From DATFVA01 sp963839165 (GTDB lineage Bacteria; Bacteroidota; Ignavibacteria; Ignavibacteriales; Ignavibacteriaceae), in assembly GCA_963839165.1 (NCBI GenBank), contig CAWIUG010000006.1, forward strand, positions 434,001 through 498,000: a stretch of DNA of 64,000 nucleotides, given 5' to 3'. Under the pieces are notes generated by a model, which did no database searches, was not told the DNA's origin, and worked only from the letters and a program-made list of their open reading frames with translations. Position numbers and translations under genes: made by a program. Shown here piece after piece: positions 35,229 through 43,215 of this stretch; positions within the stretch are counted from its first letter, which is position 1; every line of letters starts with the position of its first letter.

Positions 35229-36005
35229 ATGCGTGCAATATGGTCAGGAACTATCAGCTTTGGGCTGGTAACCATACCTGTTAGGCTCTTTAGCGGTTCC
35301 GAATCACATTCTCTTGATTTGGACATGTTGAGGAAAGATGATCTTTGTCCGGTAAAATATGCTCGTGTGTGCAGGTCAGACGGGAAAGAGATTCCTTACG
35401 AAGATATCGTTAAAGGCTACGAATACAATGAGGGGGACTACATAGTACTTGAAAAAGAGGACTTCGAGAAAGCTAACGTTAAAAAGACTAAAACTATCGA
35501 TATCCAGGATTTTGTAATGGAATCTGAAGTCGACACAATCTTTTATGAAAAGCCGTACTACCTGGAGCCTGATAAGGGCGGAGATAAACCATATGCACTT
35601 CTCCGGGAAGCATTAAAAAAATCAAAAAAAGTCGGGATAGCTGATTTTGTTTTAAGAAATCGAGAGCATATTGCTGTTATAAAGCCTTACGGGAATCTAC
35701 TGCTGTTAAATCAGCTAAGGTACCACGATGAAATTAGGGAAACGGCAGAGTTAAATCTCCCTGAGGCCAAATTGGTAAAGGAGAAAGAATTGAAGATGGC
35801 TATGTCTCTCATAGATCAGACTACGGCAAAATTCAAACCGGAGGAATACGAGGATACATACATAGAGGATCTGAAAAAAATAATCGAGGCAAAGGCCAAG
35901 GGAAAGAAACCGATGGTCAAAGGAAAAGCACCCAAGAAATCAAACGTTGTGGATATGATGACGTTGCTTAAAAAGAGCCTTGAAGAGAAAAAAAACGCAG
36001 CATAA
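35229..36005 (+). CDS. ku: NHEJ end-binding protein Ku
   Basis: 258 residues, the normal bacterial Ku size. The start is the diagnostic MRAIWSGTISFGLVTIPVRLFSG, then VCRSDGKEIPYEDIVKGYEY, and the core runs through FYEKPYYLEPDKGGDKPYAL. The C-terminus is Lys-rich, which aids DNA binding. Ku binds DNA ends and recruits LigD. It is the first gene of a unit ku - unknown - unknown - ligD. A TATAAT-like -10 element lies about 15 bases before the start, without a clear -35. Confidence 0.97.
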   Translation: MRAIWSGTISFGLVTIPVRLFSGSESHSLDLDMLRKDDLCPVKYARVCRSDGKEIPYEDIVKGYEYNEGDYIVLEKEDFEKANVKKTKTIDIQDFVMESEVDTIFYEKPYYLEPDKGGDKPYALLREALKKSKKVGIADFVLRNREHIAVIKPYGNLLLLNQLRYHDEIRETAELNLPEAKLVKEKELKMAMSLIDQTTAKFKPEEYEDTYIEDLKKIIEAKAKGKKPMVKGKAPKKSNVVDMMTLLKKSLEEKKNAA

Positions 36006-36026
36006 GTAAATGATCAGGAGATTGAT

Positions 36027-36656
36027 ATGAATATAAAGATAAAATATTTAGCCTGGGAACTGGTATTGATAATATTAATTGTGTGGATTGGAATGCAGAT
36101 AACTACTTATAAAACAGCAGACAATTCTTATAACGCTATGACCATTACTGAAAATGGTCCCGATGATGAAATAGCAGTTAAACTGTCAATGTTTATAAAG
36201 TTTGTGAAAGAACATAAATCATCCGACCCCGACCTTGACCGAAAATATGTCAACAATGGTTTGATATACCTTTCGGGAGTCCTAAATGCAATGATACAAA
36301 ATAAATATCGCGATAATGCAGGAATGAAGGTTCAGAGAGAAAAATTATTGAATATCAATACGAAAATATTAAATGATGATTCCTTATCAGCTGAGAATCT
36401 TAAGGTATCATTGTTAACAGCATCTAAAATTATTGCCCGGATTCAGTCATTTGAATTTCCTGATTTGTCAGAAGCATCAAAGGATCTGATAAGTTCTGCT
36501 ATGGAGATAGAACAGAATGAGACATTTGAAATACTTAAGTTTCGATCTGCCGATTTTTTTGAAAAATCGAGTAATATTTTTATAGCCATGGCAATCATTA
36601 AAGCAAATAGGAATAACGAAATAAGGGAGGAATTCTACAATATAAAGAGTTCCTGA
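36027..36656 (+). CDS. Membrane-anchored protein of unknown function in the NHEJ operon
   Basis: 209 residues. One N-terminal membrane segment (about residues 8-24, LAWELVLIILIVWIGMQ) is followed by a soluble, mostly helical, acidic-to-mixed domain with no Cys and no recognisable family. It starts 21 bases after ku with an aggag-type ribosome binding site (tcaggagattgat) and lies upstream of a second membrane protein and ligD. The gene order suggests co-expression with end-joining genes; a direct role in repair is only a hypothesis. Confidence 0.75.
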   Translation: MNIKIKYLAWELVLIILIVWIGMQITTYKTADNSYNAMTITENGPDDEIAVKLSMFIKFVKEHKSSDPDLDRKYVNNGLIYLSGVLNAMIQNKYRDNAGMKVQREKLLNINTKILNDDSLSAENLKVSLLTASKIIARIQSFEFPDLSEASKDLISSAMEIEQNETFEILKFRSADFFEKSSNIFIAMAIIKANRNNEIREEFYNIKSS

Positions 36657-36731
36657 AAGTTGACTTAATGCAGTAATTATATGATATTCGAATGAAACCC
36701 TGTTTTTTAATTTTTTAGCCAAGGAGATTCT

Positions 36732-37061
36732 ATGATTGCTCCGGCCATCATGTTTGCTGTAAGTATTTTATTTGGACTGCATATATTGTTTAACCTCTTC
36801 ACAAAAAGGGAGCCGCCGATAACTTCAGTTGTGATTCATATTTTTGCTTTTTTGTCAGGTTTCATGATAATAAATATTCCTGGCGATCTTTATAAAGGGG
36901 GCGACCTCACAGCAGGATCTATCACAACCTGGGTTGCTCTTTTTGTCGGTGCAGTTTTCTTGTTTAAAGATGTATTATCGAAAAAAAGACCTTCTTCTGT
37001 TTTAGGAGTCGTTTATATCCTGCTGATCGGTGCAGGTACAATTTTTATCCTCAGTTATTAA
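36732..37061 (+). CDS. Small integral membrane protein of unknown function
   Basis: 109 residues with about four hydrophobic helices (residues ~4-22, 34-50, 62-79 and 88-107) separated by short charged loops; both ends are hydrophobic. Ribosome binding site aaggag lies before the ATG. No family recognised. It sits ten bases before the ligD start, inside the ku-ligD unit. Confidence 0.75.
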   Translation: MIAPAIMFAVSILFGLHILFNLFTKREPPITSVVIHIFAFLSGFMIINIPGDLYKGGDLTAGSITTWVALFVGAVFLFKDVLSKKRPSSVLGVVYILLIGAGTIFILSY

Positions 37062-37071
37062 AAAGTTTTTT

Positions 37072-37665
37072 ATGCCATTAAAAAAGTATAAAGAAAAGAG
37101 AGATTTTAAGAAAACCCCGGAACCTGCCGCGGGTAAAAAATCCCGGGGACGAGCTCTTAGCTTTGTGATCCAAAAACATAATGCAACTAATCTGCATTAT
37201 GATTTCAGACTTGAAGTTGATGGGGTACTTAAAAGTTGGGCAGTGCCGAAAGGACCCTCACTTAATCCTTCCGATAAACGGCTTGCAATGATGGTTGAAG
37301 ATCATCCTTTCGATTATAAAGATTTTGAAGGAATTATCCCTAAGGGCGAATACGGCGGCGGTGAGGTAATAATATGGGATAACGGAACGTACCATGCACT
37401 TTCAACTGAGGATAAAAAAGAATCTGAAAAGATCATGCATGATGGAATTCAAAAAGGGGAAATTAAATTTGTCCTTGAAGGCCATAAACTAAAGGGTGAA
37501 TTCGTTCTGGTGAAAATGAAGGGAAGAGGAGAGAACGCATGGTTATTGATAAAACACCGCGACAGTCATGCTTCAAAAGAAAATATTCTTGACCAGGAAA
37601 ATTCTGTGGTTTCGGGAAACAGTATTGAAGATCTGCAGAACGGTGACGAAAAAAAAAAGCAGTAG
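37072..37665 (+). CDS. ligD: LigD, 3'-phosphoesterase domain (frameshifted 5' part)
   Basis: The first part of a three-domain LigD. The start is ATG 37072 (MPLKKYKEKRDFKKTPEPA, typical of LigD), not the overlapping upstream ATG at 37030. The phosphoesterase domain has FVIQKHNATNLHYDFRLEVDG, WAVPKGPSLNPSDKRLA and IPKGEYGGGEVIIWD. The domain ends near residue 180; then the frame runs into DEKKKQ and stops at a run of ten A (37649-37658). Adding one A continues into AVELTPRVKEYLYKAPSKKY and the ligase domain. The domain trims 3' phosphates and ribonucleotides at broken ends. Operon with ku. Confidence 0.9.
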   Translation: MPLKKYKEKRDFKKTPEPAAGKKSRGRALSFVIQKHNATNLHYDFRLEVDGVLKSWAVPKGPSLNPSDKRLAMMVEDHPFDYKDFEGIIPKGEYGGGEVIIWDNGTYHALSTEDKKESEKIMHDGIQKGEIKFVLEGHKLKGEFVLVKMKGRGENAWLLIKHRDSHASKENILDQENSVVSGNSIEDLQNGDEKKKQ

Positions 37666-37736
37666 AATTAACTCCCCGGGTTAAAGAATATCTTTATAAA
37701 GCTCCTTCTAAAAAATATCCTAATAAAATAAAACCT

Positions 37737-39569
37737 ATGCTTGCAACCCTTGTTGATGAACCGTTCGATGATGAGAAATGGATTTTTGAGATTAAATGGG
37801 ATGGATACAGGGCGATTGCTGAAATAAAAGATGGGGAGGTGGATTTATATTCCAGAAATAATAATTCTTTCAACCAGAAGTATAAACCCATTGTTTCTGC
37901 ACTTGAGTCTGTAGATAAAGATATGATACTGGATGGTGAAATTGTAGTGCTTGATGAAAAGGGAAGAGCTGATTTTCATAGTCTCCAGAATTTCGGTAAA
38001 GGTGGCAAAAGTCAGCTTGTGTACTATGTTTTTGATCTTATATATTTTGATGGGAAGGATCTTACAGAACTTTCCCTTATCAAACGTAAAGAAATATTAA
38101 AAAATATTTTGCCCGATATACCCGCGGTCAGATATAATGACCATATATTAAAATACGGCAGAGATTTCTATAAACTTGCCGGTGAGAAACAGCTGGAGGG
38201 TATTATAGCAAAAAACATAAACAGCAAATATTTCCGTAATAAAAGATCTAAAGAATGGCTTAAATTAAAAATAAAGAAAAGACAGGAAGCCGTTATAGGG
38301 GGATACACCAAACCAAAAGGAAGTCGAAGTTATTTCGGCGCGCTCGTACTGGGAGTTTATAACGATAATAAGGAGCTGGAATATATAGGTCATACCGGTG
38401 GGGGTTTTTCAGAAGAGGATTTGAAGCGGATTTATAAAATGATGAAGCCGCTCGAGCTGAAAACATGCCCTTTCATTAAAAAGCCTGAAACGAATATGCC
38501 TGCAGTATGGTTAAAACCAGAATTACTGTGTGAAGTTGAATTCTCTGAATGGACGGGGGAGGGTATGATGAGACACCCGGTATTTTTGGGACTTAGGGAG
38601 GATAAGGAGCCCGAAAATGTTGGCCGTGAACTACCTGATAACCCGAGCGAACCGCATACAAACATTGATAGGAAAAAAACTATTAACTCAAAGGTGCTGA
38701 AGTTAACAAATCTTGATAAGGTGTACTGGCCTGATGAGGGTTATACCAAAGGTGATCTTATCGAGTATTATGAAAAAATAAGCAAACGCATCCTTCCATA
38801 TCTGGAAGGGAGACCTGAATCCTTATTAAGACATCCTAATGGAATTAATGGAGAAAGCTTTTTTCAAAAGGATATAGTGCAGCTCAATGCTAAATGGCTT
38901 AAGACAAAGAATATTTTTTCTGAATCAAATGATAAAGATATTAGATATCTAGTCTGTAATGATAAGGAGACTTTGATATATATGGCCAATCTCGGCTGCA
39001 TTGAAATAAACCCCTGGTTTTCCAGGATAGAAAACCTGGAGCGTCCGGATTATTTTGTCATTGATCTGGATCCGGAAGAAATTGAATTCGATAAGGTGAT
39101 TGAAACGGCTCTTTGCGTTAAGGAGGTGCTTGATGAAGCCGGAACTGAAAGTTTCTGTAAAACTTCAGGCGCCACAGGACTGCATATTTATGTCCCTTTG
39201 GGAGCAAAATATGAGTATGATACGGTTAAAGAATTTGCCCATATTATAGCGAAGCTTGCTCATAACAAGCTGCCAGCGATAACAAGCCTTGAAAGAAGTC
39301 CCTCCAAAAGAAAACATAAAGTTTACCTCGATTATCTGCAAAACAGGAAGGGCCAGACGCTGGCTGCACCCTACAGTGTAAGGCCGAGGCCCGGCGCGCC
39401 GGTCGCAACTCCACTCGACTGGAGTGAGGTAAAAACAGGGTTAAGACCCACAGATTTTAATATTGATAATATCTTCGGAAGGCTTGAACAAAAAGGAGAT
39501 ATTTTTCAAAAAATATTAGCCGGAGGGATCAATATACAGAAGTGTATCGAAAACCTTCAGGGTAAATAA
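37737..39569 (+). CDS. ligD: LigD, ATP-dependent ligase and polymerase domains (3' part)
   Basis: 610 residues from the first ATG, but the coding frame clearly extends upstream to the A10 run at 37649-37658. The ligase domain (to about residue 300) has the adenylation lysine in FEIKWDGYRAIAEI and ends with the OB-fold segment AVWLKPELLCEVEFSEWTGEG. The archaeo-eukaryotic primase-type polymerase domain (about 315-600) has the catalytic FVIDLDPEE, SGATGLHIYVPLG and a late HKVYLDYLQN aspartate. Domain order PE-ligase-polymerase, total ~832 residues if the frame is restored. It seals and fills broken ends recruited by Ku. Confidence 0.92.
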   Translation: MLATLVDEPFDDEKWIFEIKWDGYRAIAEIKDGEVDLYSRNNNSFNQKYKPIVSALESVDKDMILDGEIVVLDEKGRADFHSLQNFGKGGKSQLVYYVFDLIYFDGKDLTELSLIKRKEILKNILPDIPAVRYNDHILKYGRDFYKLAGEKQLEGIIAKNINSKYFRNKRSKEWLKLKIKKRQEAVIGGYTKPKGSRSYFGALVLGVYNDNKELEYIGHTGGGFSEEDLKRIYKMMKPLELKTCPFIKKPETNMPAVWLKPELLCEVEFSEWTGEGMMRHPVFLGLREDKEPENVGRELPDNPSEPHTNIDRKKTINSKVLKLTNLDKVYWPDEGYTKGDLIEYYEKISKRILPYLEGRPESLLRHPNGINGESFFQKDIVQLNAKWLKTKNIFSESNDKDIRYLVCNDKETLIYMANLGCIEINPWFSRIENLERPDYFVIDLDPEEIEFDKVIETALCVKEVLDEAGTESFCKTSGATGLHIYVPLGAKYEYDTVKEFAHIIAKLAHNKLPAITSLERSPSKRKHKVYLDYLQNRKGQTLAAPYSVRPRPGAPVATPLDWSEVKTGLRPTDFNIDNIFGRLEQKGDIFQKILAGGINIQKCIENLQGK

Positions 39570-39586
39570 CTCTTGTTTTTTATGCT

Positions 39587-41809
39587 TTACTTAAGATGAT
39601 CCTTCAGGTAATTAAAATATACATTCAGCATAAGCATATAATTTGACATACTATAAACAGCCCCATGTTCTCCCGGGGGATATATCCTTAAATCGGCATC
39701 CTTGCCGGCATTGGTTAATGCTGTAAGTAGCTGCATCGTATTCTGAACATGGACGTTATCATCCATTGTGGAGTGGACAATCAACAAATGCCCTTCAAGG
39801 TTTCCGGCATTATAAACATTAGAGCTTTTATCATATCCCTCGGCATTTTCATCTTTTAATCCCATATACCGTTCGGTATAAATATCATCGTAAAGCCTCC
39901 AATCAGTAACAGCAGAGTTTGCTATACCTACCTTAAAGATTCCCGGATGCATCAGCATTGTATAGATAGTAATATAACCTCCATAACTGGTTCCCATAAT
40001 TGCTGTTCGACCTGTATCAACGTAGGATAATGAAGATAGATACTTTATTGCCTCAGTATAATCGTTGCTTTCCCATTTTCCCAGTTGTTCATATACAACC
40101 TTCATAAACCTGCTTCCATAATCACCGTTTCCCCGATTATTAATATTAACTATAAGATAACTATTCTGTGCAAGCCATTGACGAAATCCGTCTGTCTCGA
40201 ATGAATTAAATACCCCTTGAGAGCCCGGACCGCCATATACATCAAAGATCACCGGATATTTCTTTGTGGAATCAAAATCAAAAGGAAGGATCATCTCAGC
40301 GTCGAGTTTTGTACCATCAGCTGAAGTAAAACTAAATAGTTTCCCGGGGGAATATTTATGAAATTCAATAAAAAGGGTTGCTCCCTTATTATCTTCAAGT
40401 GTGGTAACTAAATGACCTTTCGTATCCCATAATTCTACCCGTTTAGGCTCATTTACATTTGAGTAGGAATCGATATAAAATTCCGTGTTCGGAGAAAGAT
40501 TAAACGAATGCCTCCCAGGGGCTTCTGATATTTTATGTTTTTCATTCCCATTGAATCTTATAGAGTACAAGTGTCTTTCCAGTGGAGAAACTTCGGTGGA
40601 AGCATAATAAATCAGCTGCTTTTCCGGATTAATACCTTCAATACCGGTAACTGTCCAGTCCCCTTTTGTAACCTGGTTTACCAGATTACCGTCGTAATCA
40701 TACCTGTATATATGCTGATAACCGTCACGGTCTGAGATCCAGAAAAATTCTTTAATATTTTCTGGGAAATAAATAAAATCTATCACCTTTTCAAAGAAAC
40801 TATTTATATCTACCCAGCTTTCTGATTTCTCTTCAAAAATTAATTTTTTACTGCCATCCTGGACATTAAAGAAATAAAGCTTCATATCATTTTGTTTTCT
40901 GTTCAAAGTCATCACCGCAAGCTCATTCGGTACGCTGGTCCAGTACACTCTGGGAATATACTCTTCATCAATATCCAGCCATCTTTTACTTCCATCCGAA
41001 ATATTTACAATCCCTATTTTGACCTTCGCATTTGGATCACCTACCAGTGGAACACGAAACTTTACATAATTCGGATGCTGAGTCTCATAATCAGTCATCT
41101 GAAAAAGGGGCTCGTTACTTTCATCCACTTGCCAGTATGCAATATATTTGCTGTCGCGTGACCATTCCCATCCTTTGGAAATGTCAAACTCTTCTTCATA
41201 CACCCAATCGAAATGCCCATTGTAAACCATATCTGAAGCATCGTCTGTTAGTTGCTTTTCGAATCCCTCTTTAACATTATAGAGATACAAATTGCCTTCA
41301 CGTTCAAGACCCACACATGTTCCGTCCGGGGAAAGTTCTGCTGTGCGGGCATCTCTGACCAGCAGTTTTAAGCTTTTTTCTTCTGTTGAATAAAGATAAT
41401 AATCAGAGATCCCCGAATAACGGTAGATAGATCTGAGGTTAGCCTCAAAAATCAGATATCTGAAGTTATTCGACCAGGTGTACGAATCATATTTGAATGG
41501 TTCTCCCGTTCCCGGAAATGTCATCTCCCCTGTATCCAATAGTAATTCATCACTTAGAGATCCCGGATAATATTTCCTTATTTCATTGTGCCCCGATTCT
41601 ATATTGCTTACCGTATAAGTATAACTAGCGCCGTTTTCCATCCATTGTACATCCTGCGGCCCCGAACTTCCTTCCAGAATATGTCCCGCGGCAAAGGCTT
41701 CGTTTATATCGGAATATTCTTCCTTTCCCTGTCCTATAACAATAGTATAGGAGGCAAAGAAAGTAAAGAAAAGAACAATTATAAACCGGGGATGTATTTT
41801 TTTGGGCAT
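39587..41809 (-). CDS. Dipeptidyl peptidase IV (S9B)
   Basis: 740 residues, exported (signal HPRFIIVLFFTFFASYTIVIG). The N-terminal eight-bladed propeller of the DPPIV_N family covers ~60-470 and contains the EE-type DWVYEEEFDISKGWEWSRD segment that binds the substrate N-terminus. The C-terminal alpha/beta-hydrolase has the nucleophile in GTSYGGY (near residue 604), Asp in STMDDNVH and His in GEHGAVYS. It removes X-Pro dipeptides from peptides in the periplasm or at the surface. Convergent with ligD, divergent from the transporter. Confidence 0.95.
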   Translation of the reverse strand: MPKKIHPRFIIVLFFTFFASYTIVIGQGKEEYSDINEAFAAGHILEGSSGPQDVQWMENGASYTYTVSNIESGHNEIRKYYPGSLSDELLLDTGEMTFPGTGEPFKYDSYTWSNNFRYLIFEANLRSIYRYSGISDYYLYSTEEKSLKLLVRDARTAELSPDGTCVGLEREGNLYLYNVKEGFEKQLTDDASDMVYNGHFDWVYEEEFDISKGWEWSRDSKYIAYWQVDESNEPLFQMTDYETQHPNYVKFRVPLVGDPNAKVKIGIVNISDGSKRWLDIDEEYIPRVYWTSVPNELAVMTLNRKQNDMKLYFFNVQDGSKKLIFEEKSESWVDINSFFEKVIDFIYFPENIKEFFWISDRDGYQHIYRYDYDGNLVNQVTKGDWTVTGIEGINPEKQLIYYASTEVSPLERHLYSIRFNGNEKHKISEAPGRHSFNLSPNTEFYIDSYSNVNEPKRVELWDTKGHLVTTLEDNKGATLFIEFHKYSPGKLFSFTSADGTKLDAEMILPFDFDSTKKYPVIFDVYGGPGSQGVFNSFETDGFRQWLAQNSYLIVNINNRGNGDYGSRFMKVVYEQLGKWESNDYTEAIKYLSSLSYVDTGRTAIMGTSYGGYITIYTMLMHPGIFKVGIANSAVTDWRLYDDIYTERYMGLKDENAEGYDKSSNVYNAGNLEGHLLIVHSTMDDNVHVQNTMQLLTALTNAGKDADLRIYPPGEHGAVYSMSNYMLMLNVYFNYLKDHLK

Positions 41810-41885
41810 TTTTATATTTCTATTTTTGTAAACTTCTAAATTATTAAAAAGAACCGTCTAAAATAAGCCAGGGACCATCATTTTG

Positions 41886-43214
41886 ATGACTGAAAGCCGG
41901 GAATCCTTATCCTTAAAGAAAATATTTATATTCTGGATGCCTCTCGCGGCCACCTGGCTTATGATGTCAGTTGAGGGTCCTTTCCTTTCTGCTCTTATTG
42001 CGAGGTTAAGTGAACCCGAGTATAATCTTGCAGCCTACGGCATAGCGTTTTCATTTGCGTTAATCATAGAAGCACCGGTTATTATGATGATGAGCGCGTC
42101 CACTTCGCTTGTAAAGAACCTTCATTCTTTCAAAAAACTCAGAACATTCACATATTCCCTCAATCTGCTGGTTACCCTGGGAATGATTGTACTGATCCTC
42201 CCCTCCGTTTTTTATTTCCTCGCGCTTAATCTAATCGGATTACCATACCAGGTTGCTGAACTTACCCACAGAGCGCTCATAATACTGCTCCCCTGGCCCG
42301 GGGCTATCGGTTACAGGCGATTTTACCAGGGTGTTTTAATAAGAAATAACCTTACAAAAAGAGTAGCCTACGGAACAATTGTGCGACTAAGCTCGATGGG
42401 ACTAACTGCCCTGGTTCTTTATTTATTTTTTAAGGTAGATGGGGTTATTGTTGGTGCTGCAGCACTGTCGGCAGGAGTGACAGCAGAAGCAGCAGCAAGC
42501 AGATTTATGGCTTCTTCTGTTCTGAAAAAAATGAAATCGGAGATATCAACCGGTGATGATCAGCTGGGTCATAAAGAAATTTTTCTCTTCTACTATCCGC
42601 TGGCGCTAACTTCTATGATTACTCTTGGGGTTCAACCCCTGGTTACTTTTTTTATGGGACAAAGCCGGATGGCCCTGGAATCGCTGGCCGTATTGCCAGT
42701 GCTGACTTCATTTATATTTATTTTCAGAAGTCTGGGTTTATCCTACCAGGAGGTTGTAATAGCTCTCCTGGGAGAAGACAGGGAAAATTATAATATTCTG
42801 AAGAAGTTTGCCGTTATACTCTCCACCTGCCTCGTCGGAGTTCTTATGGTAATTGCTTTTTCTCCATTGGCCGATATCTGGTTCAATAGAGTATCTGGTT
42901 TATCTTTGGATTTAACACAGTTCAGCAGAATACCGCTCAAAATTATGTCTATTTTCCCTATGCTGACTGTTTTGATTAGTTTCCAAAGGGCACTGCTGGT
43001 GAATGCAAGGAAAACCAAACATATAACATCCGCAACGATAATAGAAATCAGCGGGATTATTATTGTTCTGTTTATTGCTGTAAAATGGTTGTCTGTGGTA
43101 GGGGTGATCGCTGCAACTGCGGCGTTTGTTATAGGCAGGATTTCTGCGAATATCTATCTGAGCCGTCCGGATGTTCTCAGGAATACCGGAAAGGAACTAA
43201 TAAAGGCTGATTAG
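41886..43214 (+). CDS. MATE/ANKH-like multidrug or small-molecule transporter
   Basis: 442 residues with about 12 hydrophobic segments and no signal peptide. The N-terminus (FWMPLAATWLMMSVEGPFLSAL) and the mid-protein ALIILLPWPGAIGYRRFYQG resemble MATE-like members of the MOP flippase superfamily, closer to the ANKH branch than to NorM. Exports a small molecule by cation antiport, perhaps; the substrate is unknown. An ATG is used; a TTG lies just upstream. Ends one base before the SGNH-TPR gene, convergent. Confidence 0.75.
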   Translation: MTESRESLSLKKIFIFWMPLAATWLMMSVEGPFLSALIARLSEPEYNLAAYGIAFSFALIIEAPVIMMMSASTSLVKNLHSFKKLRTFTYSLNLLVTLGMIVLILPSVFYFLALNLIGLPYQVAELTHRALIILLPWPGAIGYRRFYQGVLIRNNLTKRVAYGTIVRLSSMGLTALVLYLFFKVDGVIVGAAALSAGVTAEAAASRFMASSVLKKMKSEISTGDDQLGHKEIFLFYYPLALTSMITLGVQPLVTFFMGQSRMALESLAVLPVLTSFIFIFRSLGLSYQEVVIALLGEDRENYNILKKFAVILSTCLVGVLMVIAFSPLADIWFNRVSGLSLDLTQFSRIPLKIMSIFPMLTVLISFQRALLVNARKTKHITSATIIEISGIIIVLFIAVKWLSVVGVIAATAAFVIGRISANIYLSRPDVLRNTGKELIKAD

Positions 43215-43215
43215 G

